64,000 nucleotides of DNA from assembly GCA_036946625.1 (NCBI GenBank), contig JAQIIU010000001.1, positions 1-64,000 on the forward strand, read 5' to 3'. Below are positions 53,770-61,499 of this stretch, piece after piece. The position numbers and the translations under genes were made by a program. This DNA comes from Methylorubrum populi. Lineage in GTDB: Bacteria; Pseudomonadota; Alphaproteobacteria; Rhizobiales; Beijerinckiaceae. The notes under the pieces were generated by a model that was not told where the DNA came from, searched no databases, and saw only the letters and a list, made by a program, of their open reading frames with translations. Each line of letters starts with the position of its first letter. The first letter of the stretch is position 1.

Positions 53770-54931
53770 CCGCCGGGCGGCGCCGATCGCGCTGCTGCTG
53801 TCGCTGGCCGCCCTCCCCGCCCTCGCGGCGGAGGCCGGAGCGGTCGAGCCGGTGGCGCTGCCCTTCCCGGTCGAGGCGATGCGCGGTCCCGGCAGCGACG
53901 TGGCCCTCTCGGTCGCGACCTCGGGGCTGCTGCCGGTCGCCCGCGCCCCCGCCGGCGCCGACCCGAAGGCCGCGGCCGGTGCCGCGCCGCCCTCCGTCGT
54001 CGTGGTCTGGGGCGGGGGCGGGGGCGGCGGCGCCGTGCTCAGCCTGGAGGGCGACCGCTTGCGCACCACGCTGATCGGCGCGGAGGCGATCGAGGGATTC
54101 GCCGCCGCCGAGACGCCGCGCGGGGCCGTGCCCGGCTCGCGCCGCGCCCTCGACGGCCCCTTGAGCGCCTATCTCACCGGGCCGACCCGGGCGCTGGGCG
54201 GCGCGCCGGGCCAGGGCGCCGCCCTCACCCTTCGCGAGCGCCAGCCGCTCGGCGTCACCGCCGAGCCGAAGGCGGTGCCGGTGACGACCCACACCCTCGC
54301 GCCGGGCGACGACCGGGTCTTCGCCGGCCGCACGCCCCGCATCGCGCAGATCGACGGCCGTCCGGCGGTGGTGGCCGTGACCGCGCAAGGCACGGCCGGC
54401 TCCGGCCTCGCCCTCGCGGTGAAGGCGAAGGACAAGGGCTGGACGCTCGCTGCACAGACGCCGCCGCAGGCCGGCAAGGCGCCGCAGGCCGATGAAGGCC
54501 CCGGCGGCGCGCCGCTGTCGCTCGCCGGCATCGCCGATTTCCTTGGCACCGGCCACCCGCAGATCGCCGCGATCCGCGCCCCCGACGGCGAGGGTGGGCT
54601 CCAGCTCTGGCGCACCGGCGACGGGGCCTTGACGCTCGCGGGCGAGTGGCCGGGCTATGCCGGCCCGGCGGCCGGCGAGGAAGCCGACCTCGCCGCCCCG
54701 GTGCCCCGCGGCGCCGGCACCCCGCCCGACCTCGCCCTGCCGGTCGCGGGCCGCGGATCGCTCGCCGTGCTCTCCCTTGAGGGCGGCGGCCCGCGCGAGC
54801 GCTGGCGCGCGGCCCTGCCCGCCCCCGCCGCCCACGGCGTCGCCGTGCTCGAAGCGGGCGGAACCGCCAAGACGATTCTCGTCGGCCTCGCCGACGGGCG
54901 CCTCGTCGCGCTGCCGGCGGAGGCGCCGTGA
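53762..54931 (+). CDS. Exported protein of unknown function, beta-propeller-like
   Basis: 389 residues. Signal peptide (RRAAPIALLLSLAALPALAA, then EAGAV). The mature chain repeats short beta blocks with GxDxAL and W motifs (GSDVALSVATSGLLPVARAP, FLGTGHPQIAAIRAPDGEGG, AKTILVGLADGRLVALPAEA) suggestive of FG-GAP or PQQ-like propellers, but no family was firmly recognised. A seven-Gly run follows VVVVWGG. It lies between SDR and Nudix genes with overlaps on both sides (8 bp and 4 bp), so the three are one operon. Confidence 0.75.
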   Translation: MSDRRAAPIALLLSLAALPALAAEAGAVEPVALPFPVEAMRGPGSDVALSVATSGLLPVARAPAGADPKAAAGAAPPSVVVVWGGGGGGGAVLSLEGDRLRTTLIGAEAIEGFAAAETPRGAVPGSRRALDGPLSAYLTGPTRALGGAPGQGAALTLRERQPLGVTAEPKAVPVTTHTLAPGDDRVFAGRTPRIAQIDGRPAVVAVTAQGTAGSGLALAVKAKDKGWTLAAQTPPQAGKAPQADEGPGGAPLSLAGIADFLGTGHPQIAAIRAPDGEGGLQLWRTGDGALTLAGEWPGYAGPAAGEEADLAAPVPRGAGTPPDLALPVAGRGSLAVLSLEGGGPRERWRAALPAPAAHGVAVLEAGGTAKTILVGLADGRLVALPAEAP

Positions 54932-55425
54932 GCGGCTCCCCCCAGGACACCGCTCGGGACGACGGGCGGCTGTTCCCGGCCCGCCCGCTGATCGGCGTGT
55001 CGATCGCGGTGATCCGGGACGGCCGCGTGCTGCTCGCCGCCCGCGCCAACGCGCCGATGCGCGGCGTCTGGACCTTGCCGGGCGGGCTCGTCGAGGCCGG
55101 CGAAACGCTGGCGGACGCCGCCCTGCGCGAATTGCGGGAGGAGGTCGGCGCGGAGGCCGGGATCGTCGGCCCGAGCCTGACGCCGACCGAGATCATCCTG
55201 CGCGACGCGGGCGCGCGCGTCCGCCACCACTACGTCATCCATCCCCATGCCGCCCTCTGGCGCGGGGGCGAGCCGGCGCCGGGGCCGGAGGCGCTCGCCG
55301 TGCGCTGGGCGCGTCTCGAAGAGGTCGAAGGCTTGCCTACCACGCCAGGACTGCTCGACACCCTGCGCGCGGCGTTCTTTCGCGTGACGTCGCAGGATGA
55401 AGGCTCGGCAGAAGGTTCGGCATGA
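54928..55425 (+). CDS. Nudix hydrolase
   Basis: 165 residues from GTG 54928 (GTGA overlap). Complete Nudix box GGLVEAGETLADAALRELRE followed by EVGAEAG, so metal-dependent hydrolysis of a nucleoside diphosphate-X substrate is expected. The N-terminus RPLIGVSIAVIRDGRVLLAA and C-terminal HHYVIHPHAALWRGGE resemble ADP-ribose pyrophosphatase-type or MutT-like proteins. Contrast the NrtR-like protein at 42187, whose box is degenerate. It overlaps the next gene's first possible ATG by 4 bp. Confidence 0.92.
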   Translation: MSGSPQDTARDDGRLFPARPLIGVSIAVIRDGRVLLAARANAPMRGVWTLPGGLVEAGETLADAALRELREEVGAEAGIVGPSLTPTEIILRDAGARVRHHYVIHPHAALWRGGEPAPGPEALAVRWARLEEVEGLPTTPGLLDTLRAAFFRVTSQDEGSAEGSA

Positions 55426-55460
55426 GGGGTTCGATCGTTCCCCGGCGGCTGCCCGTGAGT

Positions 55461-55488
55461 CCCCTCTCCCCGCGTGCGGGGAGAGGGG
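55461..55488. repeat. Perfect intergenic hairpin of the CCCCTCTCCCC type
   Basis: CCCCTCTCCCCGC and GCGGGGAGAGGGG form a perfect 13-bp stem with GT in the centre. The same element is at 11203 with one mismatch. Here it lies between two possible starts of the TIGR02301 gene. Confidence 0.8.
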
Positions 55489-55508
55489 AAACCCGCGGCC
55501 GGTCCGGC

Positions 55509-55985
55509 ATGCGGGCGGCATCGTCTCGCGGCCGGGGATCTCTCCCGCCTCGCCTGATCCTCGCCGCCCTGCTCGCCCTGGCCCCGGTGGCGGACGCGTT
55601 CGCCCAGCAGCGCCCGGGCCCGGCCAAGTCCGCGCCGAAGCCGCCGGAGAAGGACAGGGAGCCGCCGCCGTCCGAGCCGCCGCCCGCGCCCTACGACCGC
55701 GACCTGATGCGGCTCGCCGAGATCGTCGGGGCGCTGGCCTTCCTGCGCCATCTCTGCACCGCGCCCGACGCCGCCGAGTGGCCGGCGCGGATGAAGGCGA
55801 TCCTCGACACGGAAGGGCTGACGCAGAACCGCCGCGACCGGCTGGCCGGCGCCTACAATCGCGGCTTCCGCGGCTACAGCCTGACCTACCGAGTCTGCAC
55901 CCCGGCCGCGGGCGAGGCCGCCCGCCGCTTCCTCGCCGAGGGCGAGCGCCTGTCGCACGCCATCGCCGGACGGTTCGGGGGATGA
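55509..55985 (+). CDS. TIGR02301 family exported protein
   Basis: 158 residues from ATG 55509. Signal peptide PPRLILAALLALAPVADAFA with cleavage before QQRPGP; then a Pro/Lys-rich linker and the conserved domain DLMRLAEIVGALAFLRHLCT, WPARMKAILDTEGLTQNRRD and AYNRGFRGYSLTYRVCTPAA, with two Cys that may pair. Role unknown, alphaproteobacterial only. ATG 55422, overlapping the Nudix stop, would add 29 residues read through the repeated hairpin, which is why 55509 is chosen. Confidence 0.85.
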   Translation: MRAASSRGRGSLPPRLILAALLALAPVADAFAQQRPGPAKSAPKPPEKDREPPPSEPPPAPYDRDLMRLAEIVGALAFLRHLCTAPDAAEWPARMKAILDTEGLTQNRRDRLAGAYNRGFRGYSLTYRVCTPAAGEAARRFLAEGERLSHAIAGRFGG

Positions 55986-56170
55986 GCGTGGCTGCGACGC
56001 ATCGCCTGTGGCAAGGGCATCACACTGCGCCGCCGTTGCGAAATTCCTTCGCAATCGAGCCTCCGCGTTAACCTCTTCGCAATTCCCTGCTTCCCGGCCT
56101 GTCGAGGCTGCCGTATCGTGGCGATGTCTTGCCGGCACCGTTCCGGCCGAGAAGCGAAGCCGCCCCCGCC

Positions 56171-56425
56171 ATGATCCACGACGCCGACACCGCTCCCTTC
56201 GACGCCGATGCGGAGAGCAAGCGCCTCGCGCTCGGCCTCGTGACGGAAGCCTTCGCGGAGGGCTGCCTCGACGGGATCGACGGCGACTGCATGGCCCAGG
56301 CCGCCCTGTTCGCGGCCTTCCAGGAACTCGTCGCCACCTACGGCGAGGACGCCACCGCCCGCTACGCCGAGACCCTGCCCGAGCGCATCCGCGGCGGCGG
56401 CTTCACCACGACGCTGCAGCACTGA
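56171..56425 (+). CDS. Small hypothetical protein, 84 residues
   Basis: Acidic helical protein (ESKRLALGLVTEAFAEGCLD, GDCMAQAALFAAFQELVATY, ARYAETLPERIRGG). Codon bias is native. No domain recognised. ATG 56171 fits, with upstream in-frame Met at 56129 less likely. It stands alone, with the convergent dihydroorotase after a repeat. Confidence 0.7.
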   Translation: MIHDADTAPFDADAESKRLALGLVTEAFAEGCLDGIDGDCMAQAALFAAFQELVATYGEDATARYAETLPERIRGGGFTTTLQH

Positions 56426-56463
56426 GGCGGGCTGCTCTGTCACACCCGGCCAGCGTCGCGGAA

Positions 56464-56549
56464 CTGGATTGCTTCGGCTGCGCCTCGCAATGACGGAAGA
56501 GGCAGACTCACACCGTCATTGCGAGCCGTCAGGCGAAGCAATCCAGCCG
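56464..56549. repeat. Dispersed palindromic repeat in inside-out arrangement
   Basis: The right half (CTGGATTGCTTCGG...CGCAATGACGG) comes first and the left half (CGTCATTGCGAGCC...CGAAGCAATCCAG) second, the reverse of copies at 11295 and 60375, with 17 bp between. It lies between convergent genes. Confidence 0.75.
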
Positions 56550-56581
56550 CGCGGACCTTTCCGGAAAGGTCGCCGCCGGCC

Positions 56582-57919
56582 CTATCCCGCCGGCAGCGCC
56601 TCCTCGAACACCACCGCCTCGCCCCGCGACGGGTTGGCCAACTCGCCCTGCCACATCACGGGAATGCCGCGCACCAGCGTTCCCACCGGCCAGCCGGTGA
56701 CGGTGAGCCCGTCATACGGCGTCCAGCCGCATTTCGAGGCGATCCAGTCGTTGCGGATCGTCTCGCGGCGCTTGAGGTCCACCACCGTCACGTCGGCGTC
56801 GCAGCCCACCGCCAGCCGTCCTTTCCGGGCGATGCCGAACAGGCGCTTGGGGCCGGCGCTGGTCAGGTCGACGAACCGGGCGAGCGAGAGCCGGCCGGCA
56901 TTGACGTGGTCGAGCATGATCGGCACCAGCGTCTGCACCCCGGTCATGCCCGAGGGCGAATCCGGGTAGGGCTCGGCCTTCTCCGCAAGCGTGTGCGGCG
57001 CGTGGTCGGAGCCGAGCACGTCGACCACGCCGTCGCCGAGCCCGCGCCAGATTCCTTCGCGATGGGCGGCGTCGCGCACCGGCGGGTTCATCTGCACCAG
57101 CGTCCCGAGCCGGGCGTAGGCTTGCGCGCCGTCGAGCGTCAGGTGGTGCGGCGTCACCTCGACGCTCGCCACGTCCTTCGCCTCGGCCAGGATCGGCATC
57201 TCGTCCATGGTCGAGATGTGCAGGATGTGGATGCGGGCCCCCGTCTCCCGCGCGAGCGCGATCAGCCGCTGCGTGGCCTTCACCGCGACCTCGGGCGAGC
57301 GCCAGACCGGGTGCGAAGCGGGATCGCCCGGCACGCGAAGACCTTTTCGCTCACGCAGCATCGGCTCGTCCTCGGAATGGAAGGCGGCGCGGCGGCGGAT
57401 GCGCTTCAGGATCGCGCGCACGCCGGCATCGTCCTCGACCAGCAGCGAGCCGGTGGAGGAGCCGATGAACACCTTGATCCCGGCCGCCCCCGGCCGCCGT
57501 TCGAGCTCCGCCGCCTCCCCCGCATTCTCGTGGGTGCCGCCGACCCAGAAGGCGAAGTCGCAATGCATCCGGTGGTGGGCGCGGGCCACCTTGTCGGCGA
57601 GCGCTTCGGCGCTCGTGGTCTGCGGGTTGGTGTTGGGCATCTCGAACACCGCCGTGACGCCGCCCATCACCGCCGCGCGCGAGCCCGTCTCCAGATCCTC
57701 CTTGTGGTCGAGGCCGGGCTCGCGGAAATGCACCTGGCTGTCGATCACGCCGGGCAGCAGGTGCAGGCCGCGGCAATCCCGCCGCTCCGCGGCGGCCGCC
57801 CGCGAGAGGTCGCCGATGGCGGCCACGCGCCCCGCGCGGATGCCGAGGTCGGCGATCGCCTCGCCGTCGTGGTTCACCAGCGTGCCGCCGGACAGGACGA
57901 GGTCCAAAGGTGATTCCAT
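56582..57919 (-). CDS. pyrC: Dihydroorotase (PyrC-type, non-canonical first metal motif)
   Basis: 445 residues of the amidohydrolase fold. LLPGVIDSQVHFREPGLDHK carries the metal motif; the usual HxH is QVH here, so one ligand is changed. ETGSRAAVMGGVTAVFEMPN, the Lys of AAGIKVFIGSSTG, HILHISTM and the late Asp in LGSDHAPHTLAEK are conserved. It cyclises carbamoyl-aspartate in pyrimidine synthesis. The Q variant is frequent in alphaproteobacterial homologues, so activity is likely but not assured. It is divergent from ygfZ. Confidence 0.9.
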   Translation of the reverse strand: MESPLDLVLSGGTLVNHDGEAIADLGIRAGRVAAIGDLSRAAAAERRDCRGLHLLPGVIDSQVHFREPGLDHKEDLETGSRAAVMGGVTAVFEMPNTNPQTTSAEALADKVARAHHRMHCDFAFWVGGTHENAGEAAELERRPGAAGIKVFIGSSTGSLLVEDDAGVRAILKRIRRRAAFHSEDEPMLRERKGLRVPGDPASHPVWRSPEVAVKATQRLIALARETGARIHILHISTMDEMPILAEAKDVASVEVTPHHLTLDGAQAYARLGTLVQMNPPVRDAAHREGIWRGLGDGVVDVLGSDHAPHTLAEKAEPYPDSPSGMTGVQTLVPIMLDHVNAGRLSLARFVDLTSAGPKRLFGIARKGRLAVGCDADVTVVDLKRRETIRNDWIASKCGWTPYDGLTVTGWPVGTLVRGIPVMWQGELANPSRGEAVVFEEALPAG

Positions 57920-58020
57920 CGGGCTCTCCCGGTTCGCATCGTGCGATTGAGACGAAGGTGAGCGCGGCTTATGTCAGGCGTCTTACGCGCGCAACGCCGC
58001 CGTCCTCTCGAGGAGATGCC

Positions 58021-58875
58021 ATGCCGATCGCCCTGCTGCCGGACCGCGCCGTCGTCGCCGTGTCGGGGCCGGACGCGCTCCCCTTCCTGCAAGGCATCCT
58101 CACCTGCAACGTCGAGACCCTGCCCGAGGGCGAGGCCCGGCTCGGCGCGCTACTGACGCCCCAGGGCAAGATCCAGTTCGATTTTCTGGTGTCCCGCGCC
58201 GGGGACGGCTTTCGGCTCGACGTGGCCGCCGAGCGCGTGGCCGACCTCGTCAAGCGGCTCGGGCTCTACCGCCTGCGCGCCAAGGTGAGCGTCGCCGCCG
58301 ACCCGACGCCCGGCGTCGCCGCCGCCTGGGCAGGAGCCGAGACCATGGCGGAGACGACCCGTGTCCGCGACGGACGCCTGCCCGCCCTCGGCGAGCGGCT
58401 GTACGTCTCGCAAGGCGCCTTCTCGGCGGATGCGACGGAGGACGCCTATCACGCCCACCGCATCGGCCTCGGCGTGCCGGAGGGGGGTCGCGACTTCGCG
58501 TTCGGCGACGCCTTCCCGCACGAGGCGCTGATGGACCAGCTCGGCGGCGTGGACTTCCGGAAAGGCTGCTACGTCGGCCAGGAAGTGGTCTCGCGGATGC
58601 AGCACCGCGGCACCGCCCGCACCCGCATCCTGCCGCTGGTCTACCGCGACGGCCCGGCCCCGGAGCCCGGCACGGAGGTGACGGCGGGGGCGCGCAGCCT
58701 CGGCACCACGGGGAGCGCGGCGGGGAATCGCGGGCTCGCCACGATCCGCCTCGACCGCCTCGGCGACGCGCTGGCCGCCGGCGAGCCGGTGCGGGCCGGC
58801 GGCGCGGTCGCGGGCGTGGGCAAGCCCGATTTCGCCAGCTTCGCCGTCCCCGCCGACACGGCCGCCGCCGGATGA
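58021..58875 (+). CDS. ygfZ: YgfZ/GcvT-domain protein for Fe-S enzyme maintenance
   Basis: 284 residues. The folate-binding GcvT-like fold has FLQGILTCNVETLPEGEARL, LTPQGKIQFDFLV and the YgfZ signature KGCYVGQEVVSRMQHRG with its reactive Cys. YgfZ (IBA57 in eukaryotes) uses tetrahydrofolate to help mature or repair certain [4Fe-4S] enzymes. ATG 58021 follows GAGGAG. It heads an operon with tag and an HD hydrolase, each overlapping by 4 bp. Confidence 0.95.
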   Translation: MPIALLPDRAVVAVSGPDALPFLQGILTCNVETLPEGEARLGALLTPQGKIQFDFLVSRAGDGFRLDVAAERVADLVKRLGLYRLRAKVSVAADPTPGVAAAWAGAETMAETTRVRDGRLPALGERLYVSQGAFSADATEDAYHAHRIGLGVPEGGRDFAFGDAFPHEALMDQLGGVDFRKGCYVGQEVVSRMQHRGTARTRILPLVYRDGPAPEPGTEVTAGARSLGTTGSAAGNRGLATIRLDRLGDALAAGEPVRAGGAVAGVGKPDFASFAVPADTAAAG

Positions 58876-59498
58876 GCGCGGACGCGAGCGGTCTCGTCAT
58901 CCATCCCGACGGCTGCCCGCGCTGCTGGTGGCCGGGGCTCGACCCTCTCTACGTCGCCTATCACGACACCGAGTGGGGCGTGCCGGAATACGATTCCCGC
59001 GCCTTGTACGAAAAGCTGATCCTCGACGGGTTCCAGGCGGGGCTCTCCTGGATCACCATCCTGCGCCGCCGCGAGGGGTTCCGCCGGGCCTTCGAGGGGT
59101 TCGCGCCGGAGCGCGTCGCCCGCTTCACCGACGCCGATGTCGAGCGGCTGATGGGCGACGCCGGCATCATCCGCAACCGCGCCAAGATCCGCGGCGCGAT
59201 CGCCGGCGCGCGGGCGTGGCTCGCCATCGAGGAGGCGGGACCGGGCTTCTCGCCCTTCCTCTGGGATTTTTGCGACGGCCGGCCGATCCGGACCGACGCG
59301 GCCACCCGCGCCGCGATCGCCACGGAGACGGACGTGTCCCGCCGGATGGGCAAGGCCCTGAAGGCCAAGGGCTTCACCTTCTGCGGGCCCACCATCGTCC
59401 ACGCCTTCATGCAGGCGGTCGGCATGGTCAACGACCATCTCACCGGCTGCCACCGCCACGCCGCGTGCGCCGCCCTCGGCGAGGACCGCCATCCGTGA
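58872..59498 (+). CDS. tag: DNA-3-methyladenine glycosylase I
   Basis: 208 residues. The zinc ligands are in CPRCWWPG and the C-terminal TGCHRHAAC with His near HDTEWGVP; EKLILDGFQAGLSWITILRR and the catalytic/base-pocket region GFTFCGPTIVHAFMQAVGMV complete the family. It removes 3-methyladenine from alkylated DNA. ATG overlaps the ygfZ stop (ATGA). Confidence 0.96.
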   Translation: MSADASGLVIHPDGCPRCWWPGLDPLYVAYHDTEWGVPEYDSRALYEKLILDGFQAGLSWITILRRREGFRRAFEGFAPERVARFTDADVERLMGDAGIIRNRAKIRGAIAGARAWLAIEEAGPGFSPFLWDFCDGRPIRTDAATRAAIATETDVSRRMGKALKAKGFTFCGPTIVHAFMQAVGMVNDHLTGCHRHAACAALGEDRHP

Positions 59499-60121
59499 GT
59501 GTCGCCGCGGGGACTTCCAAGAAACCGGTGCGGGCGTGGCAGCGGATGCTGTCGGGCCGGCGGCTCGACCTGCTCGACCCCTCGCCGCGCGATGTCGAGA
59601 TCGGCGACATCGCCCACGGGCTCGCCCGCGTCGCCCGCTGGAACGGGCAGACGGCGGGGCCGCACGTCTTCTCCGTGGCGCAGCACTCGCTGCTGGTCGA
59701 GGCGATCGGCGGCGCCCTCGACCCCCGGCTCGGGGCGCCCGAGCGGCTCGAACTGCTGCTGCACGACGCGCCGGAATACGTCATCGGCGACATCATCTCG
59801 CCCCTGAAGAACGCCATCGGCGACGCCTATCGCAGCGTCGAGCGGCGCCTGCTCGCGGCGATCCGCCAGCGCTTCGGCCTCACCGCCCCCTCCCCGGCGC
59901 TCGCCCGCCTCGTCAAGCGCGCCGACCGGATCGCCGCCGCGATCGAGGCGACCCGGCTCGCCGGGTTTTCGGAGACCGAGGCCGACGGGATCTTCGGGCG
60001 TCCCCCGGCCTTGCCGGAGGTCTTTCGCGATGAGATCGAGCGGCTGATCGCCGGCCGGCCGACCGCGGAGGCGCAGGCGTGCTATCTCGCCCGCTTCGAG
60101 GCGCTCCGGCGCGGGGCGTGA
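59495..60121 (+). CDS. HD-domain phosphohydrolase (YfbR/5'-nucleotidase type)
   Basis: 208 residues from GTG 59495. HD motif residues are in VAQHSLLVEAI, LLLHDAPEYVIGD (His-Asp pair) and the late Asp in KRADRIAAAIEA. The start RAWQRMLSGRRLDLLDPSPR and DIAHGLARVARWNG are typical of the family often called phosphohydrolase next to tag. Likely acts on deoxynucleotides. GTGA overlap with tag. Confidence 0.9.
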   Translation: MSVAAGTSKKPVRAWQRMLSGRRLDLLDPSPRDVEIGDIAHGLARVARWNGQTAGPHVFSVAQHSLLVEAIGGALDPRLGAPERLELLLHDAPEYVIGDIISPLKNAIGDAYRSVERRLLAAIRQRFGLTAPSPALARLVKRADRIAAAIEATRLAGFSETEADGIFGRPPALPEVFRDEIERLIAGRPTAEAQACYLARFEALRRGA

Positions 60122-60190
60122 GAGCCTGTTTGACCGGCCGCCGTGTCTTGGCAACGGCAAGACGAGAGGAAGATCATACTCCCATCCCCA

Positions 60191-60301
60191 CCCTCATCCT
60201 GAGGTGCCGGAGCGGAGCGGAGACCTCGAAGGGGGCTCCAGGAATCGCGCGGAACCTGGAGCACCCTTCGAGGCCGCTCACGCGGCACCTCAGGATGAGG
60301 G
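60191..60301. repeat. 111-bp palindromic repeat of the CCTCATCCTGAGGTGCC type
   Basis: The left arm CCCTCATCCTGAGGTGCCGG ... CTCGAAGGGGGCTCCAGG (60191-60242) is matched by CCTGGAGCACCCTTCGAGG ... GGCACCTCAGGATGAGGG (60255-60301). It forms a long imperfect hairpin. Only this copy is in the window; similar sequence is known to be common in Methylobacterium and Bradyrhizobium relatives. Confidence 0.85.
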
Positions 60302-60374
60302 GCGAGAGGGGATCACTACAGTCAAACAGGCTCTGAGACGGTTGTCGGGCGATCGCCTCAGGTCTTGCCGCACT

Positions 60375-60467
60375 CCGTCATCGCGAGCGGTAGCGAAGCG
60401 ATCCAGGGCGCGACTTCTCCGTATGATGCGGCGCGCTGGATTGCTTCGGCTTCGCCGCGCAAGGACG
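60375..60467. repeat. Dispersed palindromic repeat, best-preserved copy
   Basis: CCGTCATCGCGAGCGGTAGC, GAAGCGATCCAGGGCGCGAC and, opposite, GCGCTGGATTGCTTCGGC...CGCAAGGACGG. It serves as the reference copy for those at 11295, 24536, 44001 and 56464. Confidence 0.8.
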
Positions 60468-60516
60468 GAAAGAGGCACCGAAACGATCAAGCGGATACCA
60501 TGAGACTTCCAAAAAA

Positions 60517-61029
60517 ATGCCGAGCCTCCACGTCTGCCCCCTCTCGCGCCTGCCCGACACGATCGCGGCCAGCGGGGCGAGCCATCTCGTGACGCTGGTC
60601 ACCCCCGGCAGCGCGGTGGAGCGCCCGGCCGAGATCTCTCCGGAGCACCACCTGCGGGTGGCGTTCAGCGACATCGTCGCGCCGTTGGACGGCCATCGGC
60701 CGCCGGGCGAAGAGCATGTCCGGGCGGTGCTCGACTTCGTGCAGGCCTGGCCGCGCGAAAACCCGATGGTGATCCACTGCTATGCCGGCATCAGCCGCTC
60801 CACGGCGGCGGCTTTCGCCGCGGCCTGCGCCCTGCGGCCGGACCGGGACGAGGCGGCACTCGCTCATGAGCTGCGCCGGCGCGCGCCGAGCGCCACGCCG
60901 AACCGCCTGTTCGTGGCGATCGCCGACCGCCTGCTCGGGCGCGCGGGCCGGATGAGCGCCGCCGTCAGCGGGATCGGCCGGGGCGCCGAGGCGTTCGAGG
61001 GGACGCCGTTCCGGCTCGACCTGGAATGA
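60517..61029 (+). CDS. Dual-specificity/tyrosine phosphatase-like protein
   Basis: 170 residues. The P-loop [11 protein letters not shown] matches HCx5R[S/T] with catalytic Cys and Arg. The Asp general acid probably lies in [10 protein letters not shown]. Bacterial small phosphatases of this type act on phosphotyrosine proteins or inositol/nucleotide phosphates; the target is unknown. ATG 60517 follows repeats, so its promoter lies within or after them. Confidence 0.9.
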   Translation: MPSLHVCPLSRLPDTIAASGASHLVTLVTPGSAVERPAEISPEHHLRVAFSDIVAPLDGHRPPGEEHVRAVLDFVQAWPRENPMVIHCYAGISRSTAAAFAAACALRPDRDEAALAHELRRRAPSATPNRLFVAIADRLLGRAGRMSAAVSGIGRGAEAFEGTPFRLDLE

Positions 61030-61132
61030 GGGAACGGGGCGCTTCCGCCCCCTCCGGTCGGTCGCACGCAATCGACCCGGACTTGTGCGACCGCACCGCG
61101 CCCGTCATAACCCGCCCCAAAGGGGATCCGGG

Positions 61133-61411
61133 ATGAACGCTCACACACCCGACGCGCCTGCGGAGGAGATCGCGGCGAAGACGCCGGACGACCTGCCGTT
61201 CGAGCGGGCGATGGAGCAGCTCGAAGAGATCGTGCGCCGCCTGGAGCGGGGCGACGTGCCCCTCGACGAGTCGGTGGCGATCTACGAGCGCGGCGAGGCG
61301 CTCAAGCGCCATTGCGAGGCCCTGCTGAAGCGGGCCGAGGCGCGCATCCAGAAGATCGCGATCGGGCCGGACGGCCGGGCCGCCGGCACCGCGCCGCTCG
61401 ACGTCGAGTAG
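61133..61411 (+). CDS. xseB: Exodeoxyribonuclease VII small subunit
   Basis: 92 residues. Core [20 protein letters not shown] and [20 protein letters not shown], then [16 protein letters not shown]. It binds the XseA large subunit and helps degrade single-stranded DNA. GGGGATCCGGG precedes ATG 61133. It lies just before dxs, a common order in alphaproteobacteria. Confidence 0.96.
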   Translation: MNAHTPDAPAEEIAAKTPDDLPFERAMEQLEEIVRRLERGDVPLDESVAIYERGEALKRHCEALLKRAEARIQKIAIGPDGRAAGTAPLDVE

Positions 61412-61499
61412 GCGGCCGGATGCGGCTTCGATCTCGGGAACACTCATCGCGCGCAAGGATTTGCGCGCCGTTTTTTACTGCGGACATGAGGCTGGTCCG

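Larger units (their letters stand above)
60122..60516. other. 395-bp repeat-filled spacer
   Basis: Two unrelated palindromic repeats (60191-60301 and 60375-60467) fill most of it. No gene is supported. Confidence 0.75.
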
